Shown one piece after another: positions 52,477-61,819 of a stretch of DNA of 64,000 bases; position 1 is the first letter of the stretch; each line of letters starts with the position of its first letter. Origin of the DNA: Micromonospora sp. C31 (GTDB taxonomy: Bacteria > Actinomycetota > Actinomycetes > Mycobacteriales > Micromonosporaceae). The notes below the pieces were generated by a model. The model did no database searches. It saw only the letters and a program-made list of their open reading frames with translations, and was not told where the DNA came from. The translations under genes and the position numbers were made by a program. The stretch lies in assembly GCF_018070575.1 (NCBI RefSeq), contig NZ_JAGPXN010000007.1, positions 186,001-250,000 on the forward strand, in the 5' to 3' direction.

Positions 52477-52869
52477 ATGGCACGCGTCAAGCGGGCTGTG
52501 AACGCCCAGAAGAAGCGCCGTACCCTGCTGGAGACCGCGAGCGGCTACCGCGGTCAGCGCTCCCGCCTCTACCGCAAGGCCAAGGAGCAGGTGCTGCACT
52601 CGATGCAGTACGCCTACCGGGACCGTCGCGACCGCAAGGGCGACTTCCGGCAGCTGTGGATCCAGCGGATCAACGCGGGTGCCCGTGCCAACGGGATGAC
52701 CTACAACCGCCTGATCCAGGGCCTGCGCCTGGCCGGCATCGAGGTCGACCGCAAGATCCTGGCCGACCTGGCCGTCAACGACGCCGCCGCCTTCGCGGCG
52801 ATCGTCGAGCTGGCCCGGGCCGCGGTCGCGGCCGAGGGCACCGGCGGCGCGGCGGCCCAGGCCGCCTGA
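52477..52869 (+). CDS. rplT: 50S ribosomal protein L20
   Basis: 130 residues: [35 protein letters not shown] and [18 protein letters not shown] are L20 signatures. It binds 23S rRNA early in assembly. In other bacteria L20 represses its own operon by binding the leader; whether that holds here is unknown. The last 15 residues ([11 protein letters not shown]) extend the usual length. Confidence 0.97.
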   Translation: MARVKRAVNAQKKRRTLLETASGYRGQRSRLYRKAKEQVLHSMQYAYRDRRDRKGDFRQLWIQRINAGARANGMTYNRLIQGLRLAGIEVDRKILADLAVNDAAAFAAIVELARAAVAAEGTGGAAAQAA

Positions 52870-52887
52870 TCCCCGCGCACCAGCAGA

Positions 52888-52933
52888 TCGAGGCGTCTCC
52901 CATGCAGTCACCATCGCGCGGGAGACGCCTCGA
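52888..52933 (+). promoter_or_regulatory. 14-bp perfect hairpin at the rplT / methyltransferase junction
   Basis: TCGAGGCGTCTCCC (52888-52901) and its exact inverse (52920-52933) enclose an 18-base loop that contains the ATG of the methyltransferase. It may terminate the ribosomal operon in part and lower translation of the next gene. Confidence 0.6.
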
Positions 52934-53747
52934 CGCTGTCTCCGGCCCCTTCACCCCGCGTACGCCCAGGGTGGTCGCCGCCCGCCGGTTGCAGCGCCGC
53001 CGGGACCGCGAGGCCGCCGGGCGCTTCCTGGCCGAGGGGCCGCAGGCGGTCCGCGAGGCACTGGCCCGGCCGGGGGTGGTCACCGAGCTCTTCGGTACGC
53101 CCGCGGCCCTGGACCGGCACGCCGACCTGGCCGCCGTCGCGGCCCGCGCCGACGTGCCCGTCTCCGAGGCGACCGACGAGGCGCTCGCCGCGCTGGCCGA
53201 GACCGTCGCCCCGCAGGGCCTCGTCGCCGTCTGTCGCCACCTCGACGTGCCCCTGGAGCGGGCCCTGGCCGACGGGCCCCGCCTGGTGGCGGTGCTCGCT
53301 GAGATCCGTGACCCGGGCAACGCCGGCACCGTGCTGCGCACCGCCGACGCCGCGGGCGCCGGCGCGGTCGTCTTCGCCGGCGAGGCCGTCGACCCCTACA
53401 ACGGCAAGTGTGTGCGGGCCTCGGCCGGCAGCCTCTTCCACGTCGACGTGGTCCGCGCGCCCGACCCGGTGGACGTCGTCGCGGCGCTGCGCGCCGCCGG
53501 GCTCACCGTGCTCGCCGCCACCGGCTACGGCGAGGACGACCTCGACGACCTCGCCGACGACGGGCGGCTGGCCGCCCCCACCGCCTGGCTCTTCGGCTCC
53601 GAGGCGCACGGCCTGCCCGAGGCGCTCACCGTCGCTGCCGACGCCCGCGTCCGGGTGCCCCTGCACGGTCGCGCCGAGAGCCTGAACCTGGCTGCGGCCG
53701 CCGCCGTCTGCCTGTACGCTTCAGCGAGAGCACAGCGGCGGCCGTGA
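52902..53747 (+). CDS. SpoU/TrmH-family rRNA methyltransferase (TsnR-like)
   Basis: 281 residues. An N-terminal substrate-binding part (RFLAEGPQAVREAL) precedes the SPOUT knot domain with all three motifs: EIRDPGNAGTVLRTADA (Asn/Arg), WLFGSEAHGLPE and VRVPLHGRAESLNLAAAA. It 2'-O-methylates ribose in rRNA or tRNA; relatives next to rplT are common in actinobacteria, and some confer thiostrepton resistance. The ATG at 52902 lies in a hairpin loop; an in-frame GTG at 52971 would lose 23 non-conserved residues. Confidence 0.9.
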   Translation: MQSPSRGRRLDAVSGPFTPRTPRVVAARRLQRRRDREAAGRFLAEGPQAVREALARPGVVTELFGTPAALDRHADLAAVAARADVPVSEATDEALAALAETVAPQGLVAVCRHLDVPLERALADGPRLVAVLAEIRDPGNAGTVLRTADAAGAGAVVFAGEAVDPYNGKCVRASAGSLFHVDVVRAPDPVDVVAALRAAGLTVLAATGYGEDDLDDLADDGRLAAPTAWLFGSEAHGLPEALTVAADARVRVPLHGRAESLNLAAAAAVCLYASARAQRRP

Positions 53748-53790
53748 GCCGGCCGCCCCAGGCACGGACCACAGGGGAGAGCCTGCGCCC

Positions 53791-53850
53791 ATGAGCGCAC
53801 CACGGCGTTCGTTTAGCCAGCCCGCCGGTGTCGGCGGGCGGCGGGCCTGA
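53791..53850 (+). CDS. Possible 19-residue leader peptide upstream of pheST
   Basis: ATG preceded by GGGGAGAG at about 12 bases opens a short frame, MSAPRRSFSQPAGVGGRRA. An 8-bp hairpin (53820-53839) lies within it. That looks like an attenuation leader, but it holds only one Phe codon and a better promoter (53903) lies downstream of it. Doubtful. Confidence 0.2.
   Translation: MSAPRRSFSQPAGVGGRRA
53820..53839 (+). terminator. Terminator-like hairpin before pheS
   Basis: GCCCGCCG (53820-53827) pairs perfectly with CGGCGGGC (53832-53839). It probably ends the infC-rplT-methyltransferase transcript. Confidence 0.5.
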
Positions 53851-53902
53851 CCTGCTCTCCGCACAACTCCCACCGGCGGGCTGCGGCACAGCCGCGCGTC
53901 CG

Positions 53903-53908
53903 TAGACT
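53903..53908 (+). promoter_or_regulatory. pheS promoter -10
   Basis: TAGACT, the third copy of this hexamer before a gene in the window, 54 bases ahead of the pheS ATG. GTGAGGGAG close to the start is the ribosome site. Confidence 0.5.
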
Positions 53909-53923
53909 CGCTTCGCCGCCTGA

Positions 53924-55042
<1,119 letters not shown>

Positions 55043-55081
55043 GCGATGCGGGTACGAGTCACGGAGACGGTGGTCTGAGTC

Positions 55082-57661
55082 ATGCGAGTTTCTGTCAGTT
55101 GGCTTCGGGAGTACGTGGATCTCCCCGCCGGCCTGCCCACGGCCGACCTGGAGCAGGCCCTGGTCGGCCTCGGCATCGAGGTCGAGTCCGTGGCGGACCT
55201 GCGGGAGACCGTCACCGGTGCGCTGGTCGTGGGTGAGGTCCTCCAGATCGAGGAGCTGACCGGTTTCAAGAAGCCGATCCGGTTCTGCCGGGTCGACGTC
55301 GGCGACGCCAACGGCACCGGCGAGCCGCAGGAGATCGTCTGCGGGGCGCGCAACTTCGTCCCCGGCGACCGGGTCGTGGTGATCCTGCCCGGTGGCGTGC
55401 TGCCCGGCGGGTTCGCCATCGGCGCGCGCAGGACGTACGGGCGCAACTCCAACGGCATGATCTGCTCCGCCAAGGAGCTGGGCCTGGGCGACGACCACTC
55501 GGGCATCATCGTGCTGCCGGAGGACACCCCCGCCAAGCCGGGCGACGACGCGCGGCCCGTCGTCGGGCTCGACGACGTCGTGGTCGAGGTGGAGATCACC
55601 CCGGACCGGGGGTACGCGATGAGCGTCCGCGGCCTGGCCCGGGAGCTGTCGCACGCCCTCGGCGTGCCGTTCCGCGACCCGGGCCTGGCGCCCGCGCCCG
55701 GCGGCACCGACACGCCGGCCTACCCGGTCGAGGTGCGCGACACCGTCGGCTGCGACCGGTTCGCCGCCCGCCTCGTGCGTGGCGTCGACCCGGCGGCGCC
55801 GACCCCCGGCTGGATGCAGCGGCGGCTCACCGCCGCCGGCATCCGCAGCATCTCGCTGCCGGTCGACATCACCAACTACGTGATGCTCGAGCTGGGCCAG
55901 CCGATGCACGCCTTCGACGCCGACCGGATCGCCGGGCCGCTGGTGGTCCGGCGCGCCGGGGCGGGGGAGAAGCTGACCACCCTGGACGGGGTCACCCGCG
56001 CCCTCGCGCCCGAGGACATGGTGATCTGCGACGCCGGGCTGCCGAATTCCCTCGCGGGCGAGGGGACCGGCGTTCCGATCTCGCTGGCCGCCGTGATGGG
56101 CGGCGAGACCAGCGAGGTCGTCCCCGGGACGGTGAACGTGCTCTTCGAGGCCGCCCACTGGGACGCGGTGATGGTCGGGCGCACGGCCCGCCGGCACAAG
56201 CTGTTCAGCGAGGCGGCGAAGCGGTGGGAGCGGGGCGTCGACCCGGCCCTGCCGCTGGTGGCCATCGAGCGGGCGGTCCGGCTGCTCACCGAGCACGCCG
56301 GTGGCGCGGCCGGTGACGAGATCCTCGACCTCGACCACGTCCGGCCGCGTACCCCGGTCGTGCTGCCGGTCGACCTGCCGAGCCGGCGGATCGGCGTGAG
56401 CTACCCACCGGCGCGGGTGGTGGCCCTGCTCGAGCAGGCCGGCTGCACGGTCGTCCGGGGTGCCGACCGGCTGGCCGAGGACCCGGGCGAGGTCGGCGTG
56501 GGCGCCGGTGCCGACGACGCGCTCAGCGTCACCCCGCCGACCTGGCGGCCCGACCTGACCGACCCGGCCGACCTGGTCGAGGAGGTGGTCCGCCTCGACG
56601 GGTACGACGAGGTGCCGTCGGTGTTGCCGACCGCGCCGCCCGGCCGGGGTCTGACCTGGCAGCAGCGGCGCCGCCGGGCCGTGGCCCGGTCGCTCGCCGA
56701 GCGGGGGTACGTGGAGGTGCTCGCGCACCCGTTCGTCGCCCCCGGGCTGGCCGACCAGCTCGGTCTGCCCGCCGACGACGAACGTCGGCGGGCGGTGCGG
56801 CTGGCCAACCCGCTGTCGGAGGAGGAGCCGCTGCTGCGCACCACGCTGCTGGGCCCGCTGCTCGGCATCGTCAGGCGCAACCTCGGCCGGGGCCAGCGCG
56901 ACCTCGCCCTCTACGAGATCGGCGCGGTGTTCCACCCGCGTCCCGGCGCGGGCCGCCCGCCGACGATGGGCGTGGACCGGCGCCCCACCGACGAGGAGTT
57001 CGCCGCCGCCGACGCGGTGGTACCCGACCAGCCCCGGCACGTCGCCGTCGTGCTGACCGGCGACGTCGAACCGGCCGGCTGGTGGGGCGCGGGCCGCCCG
57101 GCGGGCTGGGCGGACGCGGTGCAGGCCGGCCGGGACGTGCTGGCCGCCGCCGAGGTCCCCGCCGAGCGGATCGAGGTCCGGGCCGCCGAGCACGCCCCCT
57201 GGCACCCCGGCCGGTGCGCCGAGCTGCTGGTCGACGGCACCGTGGTCGGGCACGCCGGCGAGCTGCACCCGGCGGTCGTGGCGGCGCTGGAACTGCCCCG
57301 ACGGACCAGCGCCATGGAAATCGACCTGGACGTGCTGCCGGCGCCGCCGGTGGCGTCCGCGCCGGTCGTGTCGGGCTTCCCCCCGGCGCTGATCGACGTG
57401 GCGCTGGTCGTCGACTCCTCGGTGCCCGCGGAGCAGGTGCAGCAGGCCCTCGTCGAGGGCGCCGGCGGCCTGCTGGAGGGGGTGCGCCTGTTCGACGTGT
57501 ACGCCTCGGAGCAGCTCGGGGCGGGCCGCAGGTCGCTCGCGTACAAGCTCACCTTCCGGGCGCCGGACCGGACGCTGACGGTAAAGGAGGCGGTGGCCGC
57601 CCGCGACGCGGCGGTCGCCCGCGCCGCGGAGCGCTTCGGCGCCACCCTGCGCGGCGGCTGA
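55082..57661 (+). CDS. pheT: Phenylalanyl-tRNA synthetase beta subunit
   Basis: 859 residues, normal length. It starts RVSVSWLREYVDLP; the EMAP/tRNA-binding domain is at about 40-160 (IVCGARNFVPGD), then B3/B4 editing domain, B5 (ITNYVMLELGQPMHAFDAD precedes it), the catalytic-like domain with LRTTLLGPLLGIVRRN, and the C-terminal anticodon-binding FDX-ACB domain (VRLFDVY, SLAYKLTFRAPDRTLT). It forms the enzyme with PheS and edits Tyr-tRNA-Phe. A 19-bp terminator follows. Confidence 0.97.
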   Translation: MRVSVSWLREYVDLPAGLPTADLEQALVGLGIEVESVADLRETVTGALVVGEVLQIEELTGFKKPIRFCRVDVGDANGTGEPQEIVCGARNFVPGDRVVVILPGGVLPGGFAIGARRTYGRNSNGMICSAKELGLGDDHSGIIVLPEDTPAKPGDDARPVVGLDDVVVEVEITPDRGYAMSVRGLARELSHALGVPFRDPGLAPAPGGTDTPAYPVEVRDTVGCDRFAARLVRGVDPAAPTPGWMQRRLTAAGIRSISLPVDITNYVMLELGQPMHAFDADRIAGPLVVRRAGAGEKLTTLDGVTRALAPEDMVICDAGLPNSLAGEGTGVPISLAAVMGGETSEVVPGTVNVLFEAAHWDAVMVGRTARRHKLFSEAAKRWERGVDPALPLVAIERAVRLLTEHAGGAAGDEILDLDHVRPRTPVVLPVDLPSRRIGVSYPPARVVALLEQAGCTVVRGADRLAEDPGEVGVGAGADDALSVTPPTWRPDLTDPADLVEEVVRLDGYDEVPSVLPTAPPGRGLTWQQRRRRAVARSLAERGYVEVLAHPFVAPGLADQLGLPADDERRRAVRLANPLSEEEPLLRTTLLGPLLGIVRRNLGRGQRDLALYEIGAVFHPRPGAGRPPTMGVDRRPTDEEFAAADAVVPDQPRHVAVVLTGDVEPAGWWGAGRPAGWADAVQAGRDVLAAAEVPAERIEVRAAEHAPWHPGRCAELLVDGTVVGHAGELHPAVVAALELPRRTSAMEIDLDVLPAPPVASAPVVSGFPPALIDVALVVDSSVPAEQVQQALVEGAGGLLEGVRLFDVYASEQLGAGRRSLAYKLTFRAPDRTLTVKEAVAARDAAVARAAERFGATLRGG

Positions 57662-57691
57662 GCGAGGCCGAGGACCCATCCCACCGGCCGG

Positions 57692-57729
57692 TGCGGGTGG
57701 GGCTGCCCACGTGGGCAGCCCCACCCGCA
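57692..57729 (+). terminator. Terminator behind pheT
   Basis: A perfect 19-bp palindrome (57692-57710 with 57711-57729, centre CCCACGTGGG). It is the strongest hairpin in the window and ends the pheST transcript. Confidence 0.85.
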
Positions 57730-57770
57730 GGCTCTGCGCACCTGCCCAATGGCCGACGTCCCCCGGCACC

Positions 57771-57803
57771 GAAGACGATTGATCCAACCCGATCATTGTC
57801 TTC
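57771..57803. promoter_or_regulatory. Operator-like inverted repeat before the secreted protein
   Basis: GAAGACGATTGATC and GATCATTGTCTTC are near-exact inverses (one mismatch, one gap) around CAACCC, ending 15 bases before the ATG. The site is AT-rich for this DNA and well placed for a repressor or a leader hairpin. Confidence 0.5.
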
Positions 57804-57818
57804 CGCGAAAGGGGTGTC

Positions 57819-58397
57819 ATGTCTGCCACACTGCACCGCGCCCGCCGCCTCACCGCACGGGCCCTGACAGCGCTGCTGACCGCCGTCCTCTCGGTCACGC
57901 TGGTCACCGTCGGCACCGGATCGCCGGCCCTCGCCGCCCCGGTGTCCGTCCAGGGCGACCGTATGATCATGGCCTACACGTCGTGGGGCAGCACCTACAA
58001 CGTCGGCTGGTACGACTACCGCCTCAGCCTCGACTACGTCAACGGCCGGCCCAGCGTCTACGGGGCCATCCTGGCCATCCAGCCCTACAACGGGTGGAAC
58101 GCCGTGGGCTACGGCAGCCAGACGCTGGTGTCGTGCACCAACAACCTGTGGAGTGGCTCCTACTACTATTCCCGCTGCTACGTGAAGGCGAAGATGGAGA
58201 AGCCCGGCAACGTCGTCGGCAGCATCACCGGCAGCTACCGCGGCGTCACCTTCAGCGGCGGATACGACTCCGGCAGCGGCCGGTCGTACATGTTCTTCAC
58301 CGGCGAGGTGACGGTGCGTCGGGACAGCGCCGGGCAGCCGTACACCGTCTGCTACGTGTACGGCAACGCGCGCTGCGTGACCTACTCGGCACCGTGA
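57819..58397 (+). CDS. Small secreted protein of unknown function
   Basis: 192 residues. A signal peptide is clear: basic LHRARRLTARAL, hydrophobic core to about 31, and cleavage near PALA-A (39/40). The mature 152 residues are rich in Tyr, Gly, Ser and Trp (SWGSTYNVGWYDYRLS, SGSYYYSRCYVKAK), with four cysteines likely forming two disulfides, suggesting a compact beta domain. No lipobox or anchor is seen, so it is probably released. Family not recognised. It is monocistronic, with an operator-like repeat upstream and terminators on both sides. Confidence 0.75.
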   Translation: MSATLHRARRLTARALTALLTAVLSVTLVTVGTGSPALAAPVSVQGDRMIMAYTSWGSTYNVGWYDYRLSLDYVNGRPSVYGAILAIQPYNGWNAVGYGSQTLVSCTNNLWSGSYYYSRCYVKAKMEKPGNVVGSITGSYRGVTFSGGYDSGSGRSYMFFTGEVTVRRDSAGQPYTVCYVYGNARCVTYSAP

Positions 58398-58409
58398 CCG
58401 CGCGCTGAC

Positions 58410-58438
58410 GGTGCCGGGGCGGCCGCCGCCCCGGCACC
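58410..58438. terminator. Bidirectional terminator, secreted protein / PucR-like gene
   Basis: GGTGCCGGGGCGGC (58410-58423) pairs with GCCGCCCCGGCACC (58425-58438) between the converging stops at 58397 and 58462. In practice a few central bases form the loop. Confidence 0.8.
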
Positions 58439-58461
58439 TGCCGTCCGCTGGCCGGGTCCGG

Positions 58462-59607
58462 TCAGGACGGGCGCAGGCGTCGTGCGGACAGGGCCGCGTT
58501 CAGGACCAGCGAGCCTCGGGCCGTGGTGGGCGAGTGGCCGGTCAGTTGGCAGATGCGGTGCAGTCGCAGCTGCAGCGTCCGCCGGTGCAGGAAGAGTGCC
58601 CGCGCGGACCGGGTCCGGTCGTAGTCGTGGGCGAAGAAGGTCTCCAGGGTCGCCAGGAGTTCCGGTCGTGCTTCGAGGACGTCGAGCAACCCCGCCAGCC
58701 GGTCCGCCGCTGGCCCGGCCTGCGCCACGGCCGACTCGAGGACGACATCGTCGGCACCGTGCAGGCGGGTGTGATCGCCGGTGGCCCCGGCCAGGCGGGC
58801 GACCCGTCCGGCCTCGGCGCGCGCCTGCGGTACGTCGCACGGCCGGGCGGCCCACGCCTTGCCGGCCGCGAGGCGTGGTGCGCGGGCGGCCAGCCGTCCG
58901 ACGACGTCCCGCGCGGTCGACTCGGCGGTGCGACGCTCCGGGTCGGTGTCCGGCGACGCGACGAGGAGGACCAGGTCGGCGTCGTCGACGACCCACAGGA
59001 CCGTGTCGGGAGGCTCGGCGTCGGCCGGTGCCCCGCGGACGACGACGACCAGGAAGGAGTCGGTGGAGCCGTGCCCACCGACGGCGGGTACGGCGAGGTC
59101 GGCGGTCCCGCACACCAACTGCTCCGCCAGCAGGTGGCGGACCTGCGCCGAACCGCGCAGCCGGATCAGTTCCCGGCGGTGCTCGCGCGCCACCACCCGC
59201 CGGGCGGGAGCCAGGTTGCGGTGCACCCAGGCGCTGAGGGCCAGCACCTCCTCGGTGCCGGTTTCGTCGACGGCCGACCAGAAGGTCCGTAGGCTGGCAC
59301 TCACGCAGATCCGCAGGCAACGGTCCAGCATGTCGCCCGAGACCCCGTGCGCGGCGCTGAGCCGACCCTGCTCCCCGGCGAAGGCCAGGTCCTCGTCGGT
59401 CCAGGGCTCGTTGCGGGCGGCGAGCGTCAGTTCGCGGCGCAGGAGGATGCCGACGGCGTGTCGGATCGTCGCCCACATTTCGGCCGGCAGTCGTTCGAGC
59501 ACGGGGAACTCGGCGATGACTGCGGCGTGCACCGCCGCCACGGCCTCCTCGACGTGCGGGGTGAGGCGGCCCGGCAGCACCGTGCCGGCACGGTGAGCAA
59601 GGGACAA
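58462..59607 (-). CDS. PucR/CdaR-type transcriptional regulator
   Basis: 381 residues from a TTG at 59607, chosen because GGGAGG lies 6 bases upstream; a GTG at 59580 is the fallback. The N-terminal helical part includes AEMWATIRHAVGILLRRELT, the middle resembles a GGDEF-like PucR core, and the C-terminal HTH_30 reads LETFFAHDYDRTRSARALFLHRRTLQLRL (positions about 320-350). Such regulators respond to metabolites; the ligand is unknown. It is divergent from the SARP-like regulator and convergent with the secreted protein gene. Confidence 0.8.
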   Translation of the reverse strand: MSLAHRAGTVLPGRLTPHVEEAVAAVHAAVIAEFPVLERLPAEMWATIRHAVGILLRRELTLAARNEPWTDEDLAFAGEQGRLSAAHGVSGDMLDRCLRICVSASLRTFWSAVDETGTEEVLALSAWVHRNLAPARRVVAREHRRELIRLRGSAQVRHLLAEQLVCGTADLAVPAVGGHGSTDSFLVVVVRGAPADAEPPDTVLWVVDDADLVLLVASPDTDPERRTAESTARDVVGRLAARAPRLAAGKAWAARPCDVPQARAEAGRVARLAGATGDHTRLHGADDVVLESAVAQAGPAADRLAGLLDVLEARPELLATLETFFAHDYDRTRSARALFLHRRTLQLRLHRICQLTGHSPTTARGSLVLNAALSARRLRPS

Positions 59608-59876
59608 CGGGAACCTCCCGGCTGTGCCGCCGCTCCGGCCGGGTACGGCGGGGCGACTCTGGAACGTGTGGCGGTCAGTGTGCGAAGGGCCGTGTCGGCG
59701 GGCAAGAAGGGGCGTCGGGATGTAAGGGCGATGAAAGTGGCCGGGAATCGTCGACCAGGCCGTCACCGCCGCATCGCTCTGCGGGCTTGCGGCGGCCGGA
59801 CGAGTGACCGAGTCTTATCGATGTGCAACGATCTGCTGGAGCGTCCTGTCGGATCGGGCGACGGGCTCGAGGGCAG
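59608..59876. promoter_or_regulatory. Divergent region between the PucR-like and SARP-like regulators
   Basis: 269 bases without a supported gene. The stretch is patchily less GC-rich (about 59700-59825), with candidate -10 sequences GATGTAAGG and GTCTTATCG on the plus strand. No clear operator palindrome was found. Confidence 0.35.
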
Positions 59877-61721
59877 GTGTTCGGCGGTGTCGCCTGGGAG
59901 GTCGACGGGACACCCGTGCCCGTGGCCGGGCGTCGACGCCCGCTGCTGCTGGGATTGCTGCTGCTGCGCGCCCCGGCGCCGGTGGCCCTGGAGCGCATCG
60001 CCACCGCCCTGTGGCCGGACCGGCAGCCCGCCGCGATGCGACCGGCCGCCCAGGTGCAGATCCACCGCCTCCGTCGCGTCCTCGCCGGCGTCGACGACGG
60101 CCCCCGACGGATCCGGATGGAGGCCGGCGGTTACGGGTTGGACGTCACCGACCTCGACCTCGACGTGCTGGCCTTCCGCCGGGACCTGCGGGAGGCGCGC
60201 AGGCTCGTCGGCGAGGGCCGTGCCGATGTCGCCGCCGATCTTCTCCGCCGTGTCGTCGACCTCTCGGCCGGTCCGGTCCTCGGCGGGGCGTATCCCTCGG
60301 TGGCCGGCTGGCCCGAGGTCCGGGACCTGACTCGGGGGCGGCAGGAAGCGATCGACCTCCTCGCGCGCCTGGATCTGGCGGCGGGCCGGGCCGGTGGACC
60401 GTGCCGCCAGGTGCGGCGGCTGGGCGTGGGTCCCCCGGCGGCAGGCCTGTCGACGGGCCCCGCACGTGCCGTCGCCGCCCGCCACGCGCTCCTTCGGGCC
60501 GCCGACTTCGCCGAGCGGATGGGGGGCCACGGGCAGGCTTACGAATGCCTCCGGGCGGTGCTGGCGACGACCGGGCCGGAGGAGCCCGACCGGCCGGCGC
60601 TGTTGCTGCGGCTGGCCGAACACCGCTCCCGGGACACCGGAACGGGGGCCGAGGAGGCGCGGGCGGCGTACCGTCTCTTCGCCGACCGGGGTGACCGGCT
60701 CGGCGTGGTGCAGGCCGAGCTGACCATCTCGCGCCTCTTCTGGTACGTGCGTGACGGAGCGGCCGCGACGCGCGCCCTGACTCGGGCGCGCCGTCGTCTC
60801 GGCGTTGTTCCCCTGGCGGACTGGCCCGTGCCCATGGCGGCCTCGCTGGTCGGAATGCTCGCGGTCACCGGGCAGGCGAAGGACGGGGTGGACGTGGCGG
60901 AGGCCGTCGTCCGTCGTGCCGGTCCGCCCTCGCCCGACTACGAGTGGGCGCGGCTGCTGGGCAACCGGGGCCTGGCCCGGCTCTACCTGGGTCATCCCGC
61001 GGCGGTGCGGGACTGCCAGGCCGCGGTGGACGTGCACCGGGCGAGCGCCGGCTGGATCGCGTCCAGCTTCGCGGTCAACCTGATGGACGCGACGGCGACG
61101 TCGGGTGATCTCCGGGGCTACCGGGAGGTGCTCGAGTGGGCGGTACCCGCTGCCCGCGCCCGCGGCACCGCCCTGGACCTGCGGCACCTGGAGGCGAACC
61201 TCGCCTGGCGTGACTTCTGGGCCGGTGACCTGGTCGCGGCCGACCGGCGGGTCCGACGCTGGCTGGCCTGCGAGGACGGCCACTTCCTGACCGACCGTTG
61301 CCTGTGGCTGCGGGGACGGCTGGCACTGCTGTCGGGTGACCGGCGGGGGGCGGCCGGTGTGCTGGAGCGACTGGCCGCGTCCACCTCGCAGGGCTCGCTC
61401 TGGTCGGCGGCGCTGTACCGGCCATTGCTGGCCGCGGCGGTCGCCCGGCGACGGAGGTCATCCGCCCGGCTCGGCCACCTCGTGGAGGAGGCGGTCGACG
61501 TCGTCGGGTCCGGCTTCGTCCCCGCCGAGGTCGGGGTGGTGCTGCCGGCTCTACTGCGCTCGTACGGCATGCCGACCAGCCTGCTCGGGGCCGCCGCGCC
61601 CACCGGTTGGCGGGAGGCCGCCGAGGCTTACGTGTGCGGCGATCGTCTCCGCGCGGCGGGGCTCTACCGGCAGATCGGCAGCAGGCCCGACGAGCGATGG
61701 TGTCGTCGGCATGACGGGTGA
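59877..61721 (+). CDS. SARP-like regulator: OmpR-type winged helix plus TPR-like repeats
   Basis: 614 residues from the GTG at 59877; upstream in-frame codons back to 59823 look non-conserved. Residues 1-95 fit the SARP DNA-binding domain (VDGTPVPVAGRRRPLLLGLL, QVQIHRLRRVLAGVD, GGYGLDV). About 100-180 looks like a BTAD segment, and the rest is alpha-helical in paired helices of TPR type (SGDLRGYREVLEWAV, LRGRLALLSGDRRGAAG). No nucleotide-binding loop is present. It probably activates nearby or secondary-metabolism genes. Divergent from the PucR-like gene; target unknown. Confidence 0.75.
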   Translation: MFGGVAWEVDGTPVPVAGRRRPLLLGLLLLRAPAPVALERIATALWPDRQPAAMRPAAQVQIHRLRRVLAGVDDGPRRIRMEAGGYGLDVTDLDLDVLAFRRDLREARRLVGEGRADVAADLLRRVVDLSAGPVLGGAYPSVAGWPEVRDLTRGRQEAIDLLARLDLAAGRAGGPCRQVRRLGVGPPAAGLSTGPARAVAARHALLRAADFAERMGGHGQAYECLRAVLATTGPEEPDRPALLLRLAEHRSRDTGTGAEEARAAYRLFADRGDRLGVVQAELTISRLFWYVRDGAAATRALTRARRRLGVVPLADWPVPMAASLVGMLAVTGQAKDGVDVAEAVVRRAGPPSPDYEWARLLGNRGLARLYLGHPAAVRDCQAAVDVHRASAGWIASSFAVNLMDATATSGDLRGYREVLEWAVPAARARGTALDLRHLEANLAWRDFWAGDLVAADRRVRRWLACEDGHFLTDRCLWLRGRLALLSGDRRGAAGVLERLAASTSQGSLWSAALYRPLLAAAVARRRRSSARLGHLVEEAVDVVGSGFVPAEVGVVLPALLRSYGMPTSLLGAAAPTGWREAAEAYVCGDRLRAAGLYRQIGSRPDERWCRRHDG

Positions 61722-61738
61722 CCCGCTTTCCGTGACAT

Positions 61739-61792
61739 CATCATGCAATCCGATGCATGATGTTGCAGTGTGTGGCGACGCCCTGCTAGCCT
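61739..61792 (+). promoter_or_regulatory. argC promoter with ARG-box-like operator
   Basis: The palindrome CATCATGCA-atccga-TGCATGATG (61739-61762) abuts the -35 TTGCAG (61763-61768), which is 18 bases from the -10 TAGCCT (61787-61792). TGCAT half-sites in this position fit ArgR repression by arginine. The promoter is 27 bases ahead of argC. Confidence 0.7.
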
Positions 61793-61819
61793 CCCCTGCA
61801 TAGTCATGCGGAGGTGGGG

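Noticed and set aside
53791..53850. Phe attenuation leader for pheST
   Set aside because: Only one Phe codon, and a good -10 lies downstream of it. Kept as a low-confidence feature, not as a regulatory claim.
59823..59876. Earlier start for the SARP-like regulator
   Set aside because: The added 18 residues are Arg/Ser/Cys-rich and precede the conserved winged-helix start, with no ribosome site.
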